A DNA stretch of 64,000 nucleotides from Streptomyces chrestomyceticus JCM 4735 (lineage in GTDB: Bacteria; Actinomycetota; Actinomycetes; Streptomycetales; Streptomycetaceae). How positions within the stretch are numbered: the first letter of the stretch is position 1; every line of letters begins with the position of its first letter. The stretch is taken from contig NZ_BHZC01000001.1 in the NCBI RefSeq assembly GCF_003865135.1, forward strand, positions 9,176,001-9,240,000. The letters are read 5' to 3'. The position numbers and the translations under genes were made by a program. Shown here one piece after another: positions 28,017 through 37,371 of the stretch. The notes below the pieces were generated by a model that was not told the origin of the DNA, searched no databases, and was given only the letters and a program-made list of their open reading frames with translations.

Positions 28017-28757
28017 GTGAGTCGAGAGAACGGTTCTGCCGACGGCGCCACGCGCGCGTCGCGGCCGATGGGCACGGGTGTGGCTGTGGGCATCACGGTC
28101 GCCCTGCTGGTGCTTGCCAACCTGGTCAACGGCCGATGGGCGCCGTCGTTCGGGGTACTGACGGCCGTCGTGGTCAGTGCGCTGCTGCTGGGGGTGCTGT
28201 TCCGGGCCGGTGGCACGTGGGCGGATGCGGGGCTGGATGCCGCGACGCTCAAGCGCGGCGCATGCTGGGCGATGGTGCTGATCGGGCTGGTCGGCGTGGG
28301 GTATGCGGTGGCGGCGCTGCTGCCGGTCACCCGGGGGCTGTTCGCGGACGAGCGGTACGGCGCGCTGTCCGGCGGTCAGGTGGCGTTGCGCGTCCTGGTC
28401 ACGGTGCCGGTCGGTACGGTGCTGCTGGAGGAGGTCGCCTTCCGGGGTGTGCTGTACGGCCTGGTGCGCCGGGCACGGGGTGCGGTGTGGGCGACGGTCG
28501 TGTCGAGCATGTTGTTCGGGTTGTGGCACGTCCTGCCGTCGCTGGGGCTGGCGGCTGACAAGCCTGCCCTGACGCCGCTGTTCGGCCGTTCCGCGCTCGG
28601 TGCGGCGGCCGCCGTGGTGGCGGCGGTGCTGTTCACCGGGGCGGCCGGCGTGCTCTTCTGCGAGCTGCGCCGCCGTAGCGGGAGTCTGCTGGCGCCCATG
28701 GGCCTGCATTGGGCGGTCAACGCGTTCGGCTACCTGGTGGGCTTTCTGCTGCGGTGA
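28017..28757 (+). CDS. CPBP-family intramembrane metalloprotease
   Basis: 246 residues from a GTG preceded by AGGGG; the frame is open further upstream but without membrane character. About seven membrane segments. The CPBP (Abi/CAAX-protease) motifs are intact: LLEEVAFRG (EExxxR), FGLWH (FxxxH) and HWAVNAFG (HxxxN), which carry the catalytic Glu and zinc-binding His. Bacterial members are implicated in bacteriocin self-immunity or membrane protein processing. It lies 254 bp downstream of the STAND gene on the same strand and could belong to it, but the gap makes that uncertain. Confidence 0.88.
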   Translation: MSRENGSADGATRASRPMGTGVAVGITVALLVLANLVNGRWAPSFGVLTAVVVSALLLGVLFRAGGTWADAGLDAATLKRGACWAMVLIGLVGVGYAVAALLPVTRGLFADERYGALSGGQVALRVLVTVPVGTVLLEEVAFRGVLYGLVRRARGAVWATVVSSMLFGLWHVLPSLGLAADKPALTPLFGRSALGAAAAVVAAVLFTGAAGVLFCELRRRSGSLLAPMGLHWAVNAFGYLVGFLLR

Positions 28758-28811
28758 CCAGGTGGGGCGGGGGTGAAGGACGTACCGGTCGGAGACGCGT
28801 GACGTACGCGG

Positions 28812-30542
28812 TCACTTCTCGGCCGCGATGATGTCTTTCAGGCGGCTGAGATCCTGCGCGGTGACGTCCGAGGGCCGCATGACGGCGTTCCACGCGTCCA
28901 CGTACTCGGTCGTGTAGGTGTGGCCGTGGCCTCTCGGGACGTCGGCGGCGAACGGAAGGTCCGCGGTGACCTGCCAGAACGTCACGAGCGGCAGCCACAC
29001 CATCTGTTCCAGCACGTCGCTGCCAGGGTGCTGGCCGATCCAGTCAGGTTCGCTGTAGACGAGGTGCGGGCTCCACCAGACGATCGGGTCGGACGGATGC
29101 ATGAGGTACAGGACACGGCTGCCGTTCCAGGGCCGGTCCGCCGGCGGGATCTCCACGGCCGGATCGTTGGCGAACCGGACGGTCCGCCCGTCCTTGTAGA
29201 CGGGCTGTACCTCGGGGCTGCCGGCGTCACGGTGGTCGCTGAACTCCCGGAACAGCGTGTTGAAGGCCGGCGGGCCGGCGAACAGGGTGCCCGCGGTGCG
29301 GTTGCGCAGGTCGTACTCCCCGCTGAAAGCGGTCTCGCCGCCGAAGGACCCCAGGCTCTCCCCGGCGACGAACAGCCGGGGGCGCCGGTCGGGCGGCAGT
29401 TTCGACCAACTGTCGTACACGGCGTCGAAGAGGGCGCGGCCCGCCTCACGGGCCTTGGACTGGTCGACCAGGTAGGAGAGCCACGACGGGAGGTAGGAGT
29501 ACTGGGTCGCGATCGTGGCGGAGTCGCCGCCGCTGAGGTACTCGAAGGAGTCCACCGCGGCGGGGTCGACCCAGCCGCTGCCGGTCGTCGTCACCACGAG
29601 CAGGTTCTTGCGCTGGAAGCCGCCCTGCCGGGTCAGGTCGGCGACCGCCTGGGCGGCACGGGACTCGGCGTCGTCGGACGACGCCAGTCCGGCGTAGGAC
29701 CGGATCGGTTCCTTCGCGGGACGGCCGGTGAACTTTCCGATGGCGGACACCGACGGGCCGGTGCCGGTGAAGTTGCGCCCCTGCAGGCCCAGCGAGTCCC
29801 ACGGTACGAGCGAGCCGGGCCCGCCAGAACGCAGGGTCGTCGTGGGCCGGTGCGCCCCTTCCTCGGTCGTCGTGTCGCGGAGCGAGAAGCTCTGGTTGGC
29901 GAGACCGACCAGGCCGTCGAGCAGCACTCCGGTGACGATCGCCCAGACAAGGGCAGCGACCGCGGTCCAGCCGACGGCGGACGCGGCGCGTGGCCCGATC
30001 CAGTGCCTGAGCAGGCGCACGAGCCGGCGGTACAGGCCGCGGATGCCGCGCGCGGCCAGGAGCAGGAGCCAGAAGACCAGCGCCGCGACGAGGGGAGAGG
30101 CCACGGCGAGCGGGACGTTGTAGTCGGTCACCCCCATCAGCCGGCGGATCTCGTACTGCCAGTACTGCCCGAAGCCGAAGAAGAGCCCGAAGAGGATGAC
30201 GGCGCCGATGAGGAAGCCGGTCCAGGACCTGCGCCGCGGGGGCCGCGGTTCCCGGTCGGCGAACGCGCGCCCCATCCGCGCGACGAGCACCCCGGCCGCA
30301 TAGCCGAGGGCCGCGGTGATACCGCAGATCAGACCTTGCAGGATGCCGCCGCGCGGGAGCAGTGACGGGGTGAACGACAGGCAGGCGAACAGGAGCGCTC
30401 CCCAGCAGCCGGTGAGGGTGACGGACCACAGTCTCCGGCGACCACGGGATCGCCGTACCGCCGGGCCGGGGCTTTCCGCCGCTGCCGCGGTGTCCGGAGG
30501 AGGGGGCGGGCCGCCCGGTGACTCCGACGCGTCTCCCGCCAT
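28812..30542 (-). CDS. Membrane-anchored alpha/beta hydrolase (Abhydrolase_9-like)
   Basis: 576 residues, ATG preceded by GGAGG. The N-terminal 220 residues hold a proline-rich head and about five membrane segments (CWGALLFACLSFTPSLL, FLIGAVILFGLFFGFG, LVAALVFWLLLLAA, AVAALVWAIVTGVLL). The soluble half has an alpha/beta-hydrolase elbow GESLGSFGG with catalytic Ser and the motif FAGPPAFN. This two-part layout is that of a conserved actinobacterial lipase-like family of unknown substrate. The catalytic half is likely extracytoplasmic. It converges on the CPBP gene with a short gap. Confidence 0.85.
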   Translation of the reverse strand: MAGDASESPGGPPPPPDTAAAAESPGPAVRRSRGRRRLWSVTLTGCWGALLFACLSFTPSLLPRGGILQGLICGITAALGYAAGVLVARMGRAFADREPRPPRRRSWTGFLIGAVILFGLFFGFGQYWQYEIRRLMGVTDYNVPLAVASPLVAALVFWLLLLAARGIRGLYRRLVRLLRHWIGPRAASAVGWTAVAALVWAIVTGVLLDGLVGLANQSFSLRDTTTEEGAHRPTTTLRSGGPGSLVPWDSLGLQGRNFTGTGPSVSAIGKFTGRPAKEPIRSYAGLASSDDAESRAAQAVADLTRQGGFQRKNLLVVTTTGSGWVDPAAVDSFEYLSGGDSATIATQYSYLPSWLSYLVDQSKAREAGRALFDAVYDSWSKLPPDRRPRLFVAGESLGSFGGETAFSGEYDLRNRTAGTLFAGPPAFNTLFREFSDHRDAGSPEVQPVYKDGRTVRFANDPAVEIPPADRPWNGSRVLYLMHPSDPIVWWSPHLVYSEPDWIGQHPGSDVLEQMVWLPLVTFWQVTADLPFAADVPRGHGHTYTTEYVDAWNAVMRPSDVTAQDLSRLKDIIAAEK

Positions 30543-30603
30543 GGCTACCTCCGTCGGTAAGGCCCCACTGGGACAGCACAACGGCCGTTTCCCACCCGGG
30601 ACG

Positions 30604-31023
30604 TCAGTGCAGGACCTTGCTCTTCGCCTGCTGGAACTCGGCGTCCGAGATGTCGCCGCGCTCCCTGAGCCGGGACAGCTTCGTCAGCTCGTCGGCCTGG
30701 GTGGCGCGGGGCGCGGTCTCCGCCGCGGTCCGGCGTACGTACGTGTCGAAAGCCTCCTGCTGGGCCTGCGCCCTGCTCACTTCGCGCCGGCCCATGCCGC
30801 GTCCCCGGACGAGGACGTAGACGAAGACACCGAGGAAAGGCACCACGAGCACGGAGATGATCCAGCCCGTCTTGGCCCATCCGTTCAGCCCGTCGTCGCG
30901 GAAGACGTCACCGATGACGCGGAAGAGCAGGAAGAACCACAACACCCACATGAAGAGCCAGAACGTGGTCCAGAAAACGCCGAGCAGCGGATAGTCGTAC
31001 GCGAGCGTGACGGAACCGCTCAT
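30604..31023 (-). CDS. SHOCT-domain membrane protein
   Basis: 139 residues, ATG with GGAGAGG upstream. Two membrane segments at the N-terminus (LLGVFWTTFWLFMWVLWFFLL and GWIISVLVVPFLGVFVYVLV; PLDc_N-like) followed by a charged linker and a C-terminal SHOCT motif LSRLRERGDISDAEFQQAK. SHOCT is a short domain common in small membrane and stress proteins, thought to mediate oligomer contacts. Adjacent to the Abhydrolase_9 gene on the same strand with 61 bp between. Confidence 0.88.
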   Translation of the reverse strand: MSGSVTLAYDYPLLGVFWTTFWLFMWVLWFFLLFRVIGDVFRDDGLNGWAKTGWIISVLVVPFLGVFVYVLVRGRGMGRREVSRAQAQQEAFDTYVRRTAAETAPRATQADELTKLSRLRERGDISDAEFQQAKSKVLH

Positions 31024-31317
31024 CGTCCTCTCCTTCCTTGCCTCGCTCGTTCTGCCCTGCGTACGCCGTTCCGCCGGAACGGGGCGGCCGAGCAAAGCGG
31101 CGATGGTGTCCCGAGCGGGACATGCGGTGCGGAAGAGCATGCGCGGGCTCGCCCCGCCGAGGCGGGTCACCGGCGTACGCATCTTCATCGACGCGGCCCT
31201 GGGTCCGACGGCTGCCGACACTAGAGCGGCCGCGCGGCGGGAGCCATAGCAGGACGGGCCAATAGCGGGACGGGCCGAAAGACGGAGGTGTGCGGCTCCT
31301 CGTGAAGTCCTCCGTCG

Positions 31318-31869
31318 TCACGACAGGTTCTTTCGCGAATCAGTCCCTTCCGATGCCTTGTCCTCAGGCTTGTCTTCGAGCCGCGCGGCGGTGGCGAGCA
31401 GCTCCGCGGCGATGGGGGCGAGGGCCTCTTCGGTGAGGAAGCCCTCGGCGACGGGCACGCCGCCCTGCTCGCGGACCGCGCGCCGCAGCTTCCGCGCCCA
31501 GCGGTGTTCGAGCAGCAGGAAGCCTGCGGTGGTGCCTGGTTCCAGTGCGTCGGCGAGTTCCCGGACCTCGTCCGTGGTGAGGCCGAAGGGGCGCCCCGGT
31601 GCCAGGGAGGGGCACGCGGCTTCCGCTCCCCGCAAGCTGCCCGGACTCAGCCCGAGCAGCGCGCTGACCGTGTCGCCCATGCCCTCCGCCTGATAGCCGA
31701 CGGAGACGAGGTCACCGTCGGGCTGCTTCTGTACGATCAGCAGGTCCAGCACGAGGATCTGGCCGGCGGCCGTGAGGTCGTCCAGCTCCTCGGCGATCCG
31801 CCCCTCGAACGTCGTGTCCGGGCCGAACGCGATCGTCAACAGTTGTATGGGGCCGGTCTCGGTCGTCAT
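31318..31869 (-). CDS. DUF6325/DUF1269-like protein
   Basis: 183 residues, ATG preceded by GGGAG. A short beta-alpha protein: IQLLTIAFGPDTTFEGRI, then GQILVLDLLIVQKQ, and a C-terminal helix-rich part TAGFLLLEHRWARKLRRAV. This pattern (bound-membrane regulation type, TFEGRIAEEL-DLLIVQK) occurs in a family of uncharacterised stress-linked actinobacterial proteins. No membrane segment or signal. Function unknown. Confidence 0.7.
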   Translation of the reverse strand: MTTETGPIQLLTIAFGPDTTFEGRIAEELDDLTAAGQILVLDLLIVQKQPDGDLVSVGYQAEGMGDTVSALLGLSPGSLRGAEAACPSLAPGRPFGLTTDEVRELADALEPGTTAGFLLLEHRWARKLRRAVREQGGVPVAEGFLTEEALAPIAAELLATAARLEDKPEDKASEGTDSRKNLS

Positions 31870-32160
31870 GCGGTCTCCCTCTGTAGAGGCTCCCCGCCAT
31901 TCAGCAACGGGCACGGTGGGGCGGCATCCCCCGTAGGAGGTGAGTACACGGCGCGCGGCGGCTCCGTCGCTGTCCGAAAGACGCGAGGCAGCGCCGCTGA
32001 GGGGGATCGACACGCTCAGGCACCGAGTACTGTGTGCTTCGCCTGCCGAACTCGGACGCTCTTGACGGCCGTGGTCCACGCCGTCGTGTACAGGCCCGAA
32101 GCCAGGGCGCGTCCCCTCAGGACCACGGCACTCTCTACGTGAGGTGTGAGGTGTCCCGGT

Positions 32161-32697
32161 GTGACGATCTCGCCTCTGCGGCGCCTGCTGTTGTTGCGCC
32201 ACGCCAAAGCCGCCCGCCCCCCGGGGACGGCAGACCACGAGCGGCCGTTGTCCGGGCGTGGCCGCCGGGACGCGCGGGCCGCGGGACAACTGCTGGCGAA
32301 GGAGGACTGGCTGCCCGACCTGGTGCTCTGCTCCACGGCGCACCGTACGCGGGAGACGTGGGAGCTGGCCGCGGCGGAACTGGCGGGGCTGCCTGAGGTG
32401 CGCTTCGAGCCACGGCTGTACCACCCGCCGGTGCCGCAGCTCCTGGCCGTCGTGCACGAAGTGCCCGCCCACGTAACGACGTTACTGGTGATCGGCCACA
32501 ACCCGAGCCTGCGGGACACGATCCTGATGGCGGCCGGCGACGGAGTCGGCCGGCGGGTCCGGCAGGTCCGGGAGAAGTTCCCGACCGCCGCGGTCGCCCT
32601 GCTGGCCTGGCGCGGTACGTGGGACGAGCTCGACGCCCGTACGGCGCTGCTGACCGGGCTGGCCGTCGCCCGGGGAGCCCGGCCAGGGCCTTCGTGA
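32161..32697 (+). CDS. SixA-type histidine phosphatase with TTA codon
   Basis: 178 residues from the GTG at 32161 (GAGG nine bases upstream); GTG 32146 is an alternative. Catalytic RHAK is at residues 13-16, with DLVLCSTAHRTRETWE and VIGHNP (second His) later. Such small phosphatases remove phosphohistidine phosphate from proteins such as phosphotransferase or response-regulator partners. The Leu codon at 32482-32484 is TTA, so expression may depend on bldA. No operon partner is obvious. Confidence 0.85.
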   Translation: MTISPLRRLLLLRHAKAARPPGTADHERPLSGRGRRDARAAGQLLAKEDWLPDLVLCSTAHRTRETWELAAAELAGLPEVRFEPRLYHPPVPQLLAVVHEVPAHVTTLLVIGHNPSLRDTILMAAGDGVGRRVRQVREKFPTAAVALLAWRGTWDELDARTALLTGLAVARGARPGPS

Positions 32698-32973
32698 CCG
32701 GCAATCGCCGTCCGACGGCGAGGGGAGCCGGACGGTGTTCCTCAAGCGGATGGTCCGCCGTACTCTCGTCCTACAGTTGCCGCCCTGGCCCTCGGCGGAT
32801 CGGGTCACCGATCGCGAAGCGCAGCTCGCCGACTGCTTCGGTAAGGACTGCTCCGGTACAGGACTGTTTCGGTACGAGACCGCTCCGCCGTGTCCGACGG
32901 CGCGCACCGGCGCGGGACGGGGAACCGGTACCCGTACCCGTAGGCCCGCTCGCACCGAAAGGGCCGACCGCTG

Positions 32974-33168
32974 ATGACCGACACGACAGCGGAACGCATC
33001 GAGGCGTTCATCGAACGGCTGCGGATTCCTTTCGGCATGGAGGTGGGCCTGGAGCGGGACTGGGACGTACTGGTGTGTCTGCAGGCGCTGGACGCCGGCG
33101 GCGAGGACAGGACGGTCCGCAGGAAGAACGGCACGACAGGCGAACGGAAGAAACAGGAACAGGGATAG
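32974..33168 (+). CDS. Small hypothetical protein upstream of cation ATPase
   Basis: 64 residues, beginning MTDTTAERIEAFIERL with a plausible amphipathic helix, then a charged tail. The ATG has GAAAGGG at somewhat long spacing. It ends 55 bp before the P-type ATPase gene, separated by a short AGGGAC-type run. Coding support is modest; it could be a leader peptide or not translated at all. Confidence 0.35.
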   Translation: MTDTTAERIEAFIERLRIPFGMEVGLERDWDVLVCLQALDAGGEDRTVRRKNGTTGERKKQEQG

Positions 33169-33223
33169 GGGCAGGGACAGGGACAGGGCGCAGCCGGGGA
33201 CGACCGGAGCGGAGGCAGTCACG

Positions 33224-35944
33224 ATGGCTGTGGAAACAGGGGCCCGGAACCATCGAGCAGTCCAGCCCGAGCGGTGGTACGCGCGTTCGCCGGAGGAGGT
33301 CGCGGCGGCCATGGGGGTGGACCCGGCGGTGGGAGTCTCCGCGGCGCGCGCCGCGGAGCTGCTGGACCGGAACGGCCCGAACGCGTTGCCGGCGGAGGAG
33401 CCCGAGCCGGGCTGGCGGCGGTTCCTGGCCCAGTACCGCAGCTACATGCAGATCATCCTGGTCGTCGCCGCGGTGGTGTCCCTGCTGATCACGGAGTGGG
33501 GGACCGCCGGGATCCTGCTGGCCCTGACGGTGCTCAACGCGGTGATCGGCATGCGGCAGGCCGGCAAGGCCGAGAGCGCCATGAACGCCCTCAAGTCGAT
33601 GATGAAGGCGACCGCCCGGGTACGCCGGGACGGCAAGGAAGCCGAGATCCCCGCCGAACAGGTGGTGGTCGGCGATGTCGTGCTCCTCACGGCCGGAAAC
33701 GAGGTACCGGCGGACGGTCGCATCATCGCGGCCAGCGCGCTGCAGATCGACGAGGCGACACTGACAGGCGAGAGCGCGCCCGTCGCCAAGGAAGCGCGGA
33801 CCTTGCCCGGTGACCGGCTGGGACCGGCGGATCAGTCGAACATGGCGTTCATGAACACCCCTGTCACGCACGGCAGCGGCACCGTCATCATCACGGCCAC
33901 CGGGGCCGACACCGAACTCGGCACCATCTCCGGCATGCTCTCCGCCACGCCCGAAGAGGCGTCGCCGCTGACCAAGGAGCTGGACCGGCTCACCCTGTGG
34001 ATCGCGGCGGCGGCCGGCCTGACGATGATCGCGATGTTCGCCCTGGGGCGCAGCCGCGGCGAAGCCTGGGACGTGCTCTTCGTGAGCGCCGTCGCCCTGG
34101 CCATCGCGGCCATCCCGGAGGCACTGCCCACGGTGGCGCAGACCATCCTCTCCATCGGGGCCGTCAACCTCGCCAAGGGGCACGCGATCGTGAAGGGCCT
34201 GCCGTCGGTGGAAACCCTGGGCTTCACCTCGGCCCTCAACTCCGACAAGACCGGCACCCTGACGATGAACCAGGTGACGGCCGTGGAAGTGCTGACGCCG
34301 ACGGACCGCTACACCGTCTCCGGCAGCGGGTACGGCCTGGAAGGCAAGGTGCACCACGCCGCGGGCAGTTCGGACTCCATCGAGCAGGCGGTGCTGCCTT
34401 ATCTGGTCGCCTCCGACGCCGTACTCGTCGACGGCAAGGTGGTCGGAGATCCTACGGAGGGCGCACTGGTCGTCCTCTGCCACAAGGCCGGCCTGGACAT
34501 CGACGGCACCCGTGAGCGCCTGCCCCGGATGGCCACTCTGCCGTTCGATCCGACCTACAAGCTGATGGCCACGTTCAACGCGGCGAGCGATGCGGCCGGT
34601 CGGCCGGTCGTACGGTGCTTCGTGAAGGGCGCGGCACCGGCGGTGACGGCCCGAGCGGCGACGGCGCTCTCCGACGGCAGGAGTTTCCCGTGGGACGCGG
34701 GCCTGCGCCAGCGGGCCCAGGTGCACGAGGACCGGATGGCGCGGCAGGGCAAGCGGGTGATGGCCGCCGCGGTCCGCGATCTGGACCCGGAACGGTTCGA
34801 CCCCGCCGGTGACCTTCTCAGTCACGTCACCGAACTGCAGATGACAAGCCTGGTGGGGATGGTCGATCCGCCACGGGCCCAGTCCCGGGCCGCGGTCGCC
34901 GCCGCGCAGGCGGCCCGCATCCGCGTCCGCATGGTCACCGGGGACGACGTCACCACCGGCGCCGCCATCGCCGAACAACTCGGCATCGAGGGCGACGCCG
35001 TCCTCGGCGCGGACTTCGCCGCCCTGTCCGAGCCCGAACGGCTGGTCGCCATCGAGAACATCGGGGTTCTCGGCCGGGTCGCCCCCGAACACAAGGTGCT
35101 GCTCGCGGACACCTTGAAGAAGAAGGGCGACGTGGTGGCCATGACGGGGGACGGCGTCAACGACGCCCCGGCGATCAAAGCGGCCGACGTCGGCATCGCC
35201 ATGGGCTCCGGTACGGAAGTAGCCAAGAACGCCAGTCAAATGATCCTCTCCGACGACAACTTCGCCACCATCGTCTCCGCGGTCGAGCAGGGCCGGAAGA
35301 TCTACGACAACCTCACCAAGTACATCCGCTTCGTCCTGGTCCTGCTGGTGGTCTTCGTCCTGACGTTCCTCGGCGCCGCCCTGTTCAACATCGCCGCCGG
35401 TGAACCGTTCACCGCCGCGCAGGTCCTGTGGATCCACTTCTTCGTCAACGCCGCCTTCGGATTCGCCCTCGGCTTCGACCGGGAGAGCCCGGGCCTCATG
35501 GCCCGCAGCCCACGGCCCCGCGGCGAACCGGTGCTCACCACGGGCGTGATGATCACCGTCGGAGCGGCCGGACTCGCCATCAGCATCGGCCTGCTCTGCA
35601 TGATCCAGCTCGGTCGGTCGCTCTACGACAGCCTTCCCATCGGCAACTCCATCGCGTTCACGGCCTTCGCCCTGTGCCTGATCGTGGCCGCACTCGAATG
35701 CCGCAGCGAGACCGGCACCGTACTGACGACCGCCAGCTTCGACAGCAAACAGATGAACCGGGCGCTGCTCATCGAGGTCGTCCTCGCCGTCGCGGTCACA
35801 CAGATGGACCTCTTCCACCGTCTGCTGGGCACCACCGAACTCGACCTGAGGCACTTCGCGTGGGCCCTCGTACCCGCCGCGGCGCTGCTGGTCCTGTGGG
35901 AACTCGGCAAGCTCGTCGCCCGTGGGCGCGGGGGTGTTCGGTGA
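33224..35944 (+). CDS. P-type cation-transporting ATPase (Ca2+/Na+-pump-like)
   Basis: 906 residues, normal for P2-type ATPases. Actuator domain TGES in ATLTGESAPVAKEA; phosphorylation site DKTGTLT in NSDKTGTLTMNQV; nucleotide domain FVKGAAP; hinge TGDGVNDAPAIKAADVGIAMG; and about ten membrane segments. The preceding metal-site segment is AIPEALPTV where PacL-type Ca2+ pumps have PEGLP, and the usual Cys before SDKTGT is Asn. It pumps a cation, most likely Ca2+ or a related divalent ion, out of the cytoplasm. The transcript probably ends at a hairpin 64 bp downstream. Confidence 0.9.
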   Translation: MAVETGARNHRAVQPERWYARSPEEVAAAMGVDPAVGVSAARAAELLDRNGPNALPAEEPEPGWRRFLAQYRSYMQIILVVAAVVSLLITEWGTAGILLALTVLNAVIGMRQAGKAESAMNALKSMMKATARVRRDGKEAEIPAEQVVVGDVVLLTAGNEVPADGRIIAASALQIDEATLTGESAPVAKEARTLPGDRLGPADQSNMAFMNTPVTHGSGTVIITATGADTELGTISGMLSATPEEASPLTKELDRLTLWIAAAAGLTMIAMFALGRSRGEAWDVLFVSAVALAIAAIPEALPTVAQTILSIGAVNLAKGHAIVKGLPSVETLGFTSALNSDKTGTLTMNQVTAVEVLTPTDRYTVSGSGYGLEGKVHHAAGSSDSIEQAVLPYLVASDAVLVDGKVVGDPTEGALVVLCHKAGLDIDGTRERLPRMATLPFDPTYKLMATFNAASDAAGRPVVRCFVKGAAPAVTARAATALSDGRSFPWDAGLRQRAQVHEDRMARQGKRVMAAAVRDLDPERFDPAGDLLSHVTELQMTSLVGMVDPPRAQSRAAVAAAQAARIRVRMVTGDDVTTGAAIAEQLGIEGDAVLGADFAALSEPERLVAIENIGVLGRVAPEHKVLLADTLKKKGDVVAMTGDGVNDAPAIKAADVGIAMGSGTEVAKNASQMILSDDNFATIVSAVEQGRKIYDNLTKYIRFVLVLLVVFVLTFLGAALFNIAAGEPFTAAQVLWIHFFVNAAFGFALGFDRESPGLMARSPRPRGEPVLTTGVMITVGAAGLAISIGLLCMIQLGRSLYDSLPIGNSIAFTAFALCLIVAALECRSETGTVLTTASFDSKQMNRALLIEVVLAVAVTQMDLFHRLLGTTELDLRHFAWALVPAAALLVLWELGKLVARGRGGVR

Positions 35945-36007
35945 GGGGGTGGGCGGCGGGTGCTATGTGTCATGGGGGCCTCAAGCCCGGTTCCGCTCGG
36001 GAAGCGG

Positions 36008-36041
36008 GAAGCGGGACTGGCTTTCTCACAGGTCCCGCTTC
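36008..36041. terminator. Hairpin after the P-type ATPase gene
   Basis: GAAGCGGGAC (36008-36017) pairs perfectly with 36032-36041 around a 14-base loop, between the ATPase gene and the convergent small membrane-protein gene. Confidence 0.55.
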
Positions 36042-36065
36042 GCTACCGGGCCGGACATCGGTCCC

Positions 36066-36440
36066 CTACCGGGCGGGCTTGCCGTTCTGAGCGCTGACGG
36101 CCGGTGTCGGGTGCTGACCCGGCGCCTCCCCGGTGCCCGTTCCCCCGCCACCCAGGCCCATGACCAGCATCGCGGCCAGGAGGAGCAGCAGCAGTCCGGT
36201 GCCGCCACCCGCTGCTGCGGCCCGTGGGGTAAGGCGCCGACGGTGCGCCCGGACGGGGGAGCCGTTGCGGTAGTGGCTGCGCACGTATGTCGTTGCCCCC
36301 GGAGGGGTGGGTGAAGACGTACGGATTCGGCGGGAGGCCGACGAACGGGAGGACGATGCGGTGCCGGACGACCCTTTGGTGCGGCGGTAGTGCGGCCGGA
36401 CCCAGGAGCCGTTGCGGTAGTGCCCACGAACGTATGCCAT
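36066..36440 (-). CDS. Small protein with two YVRxHYRNGS repeats and one membrane segment
   Basis: 124 residues, ATG with GAGGAA upstream. The unit YVRGHYRNGSWVRPHYRR is repeated as YVRSHYRNGSPVRAHRRR about 50 residues on, followed by one membrane segment (TGLLLLLLAAMLVMGL) and a Gly/Pro tail. Repeats of this basic aromatic type occur in many streptomycete small proteins of unknown role. It is probably a type II membrane protein with the repeats on one face of the membrane. Confidence 0.75.
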   Translation of the reverse strand: MAYVRGHYRNGSWVRPHYRRTKGSSGTASSSRSSASRRIRTSSPTPPGATTYVRSHYRNGSPVRAHRRRLTPRAAAAGGGTGLLLLLLAAMLVMGLGGGGTGTGEAPGQHPTPAVSAQNGKPAR

Positions 36441-36641
36441 CAGGGTTCCTCGGGAGGAGTGGGGCGAGAGGTGAAGATCACGCCCAAACCAGGGCGCATA
36501 CCGACGCTACAGCCCGCCACTGACAGCCGGGCGGGCGTCAAGTCCTCTGGGTTACTGTCCCGTTGATCGGCATGAGGGCCGGCCGTCCGTATCGCGGGGG
36601 CCGCTTAAGCGGGCCAGCTGTGTGGCTTGCCGCCCCCCAGA

Positions 36642-37160
36642 TCAGTGCTTCAGCGCGAACTTGAGGGCGACGATCAGCAGCCCGATCACGAGGTTGACCG
36701 CATCGGTGAGGACCACTTGGTGCCAGACGGCGCCTGCGCGTCGCGCGGCAGCGGTCGCCCAGCCCATCTGGCTGATCAGGGCGACGGCGAGGGCGAGCCA
36801 GGCCGCCCCCTGGACGTCGAGGCCCAGCAGGGGACTGACCAGCACGGCGACCGCGGAAGGCACGGCGGCCTCCACGATGGGCCACTCCTCACGGCACACA
36901 TGGAGCACGGTTCCTCTGCTCAGGGAGCGCTGCGCCAAGCGTGCCCCGAAGAGCTGGGCATGGACGTGCGCGAGCCAGAAGACGACCCCGGTTGCCAGCA
37001 GCAGCAACGCCAGCTCCAGCCTCGGGAAGGTTCCGAGCGTGGTGGCTCCGACCACGACGGAGGCGGCGAGCAGCGAACCGTAGACCCCGCCGGTGTAGTC
37101 GGCATGGGCACGGCGCTCGCCTCTCCGCACCCGGGCCTGCGCCCTGAACTTCTCCAGCAT
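36642..37160 (-). CDS. Small polytopic membrane protein
   Basis: 172 residues from the ATG at 37160 with GGGAG upstream; longer readings add a non-conserved leader. Basic N-terminus then four to five membrane segments (YGSLLAASVVVGATTLG, LALLLLATGVVFWLAHVH, VEAAVPSAVAVLVSPLLGL, AAWLALAVALISQMG, LVIGLLIVALKFAL). No recognised family. It sits between stress-type genes and has no overlap with either. Confidence 0.75.
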   Translation of the reverse strand: MLEKFRAQARVRRGERRAHADYTGGVYGSLLAASVVVGATTLGTFPRLELALLLLATGVVFWLAHVHAQLFGARLAQRSLSRGTVLHVCREEWPIVEAAVPSAVAVLVSPLLGLDVQGAAWLALAVALISQMGWATAAARRAGAVWHQVVLTDAVNLVIGLLIVALKFALKH

Positions 37161-37371
37161 TCTTCGCTCCCGGGTCAGCGGGCCGGAAACATGGCGTCCC
37201 CCATCGTGCCGGTCTGCGCACGACCAGGACACCTCTGGTTCGGAAAGCCGGAGCATTGCTTTATTACGTGGGTTGCCCGACCGTCGCCGTGTCGCGCGAC
37301 TGAGTGGACCGTACGTGGGGGAGGAGCGAGGACCGGGCCCTGCCCGGCCCCGCCCGTCTGTCCGGTTCGAA

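Noticed and set aside
33170..33200. AGGGAC-type short repeats before the P-type ATPase
   Set aside because: Only two to three imperfect copies; not distinguishable from chance in purine-rich DNA.
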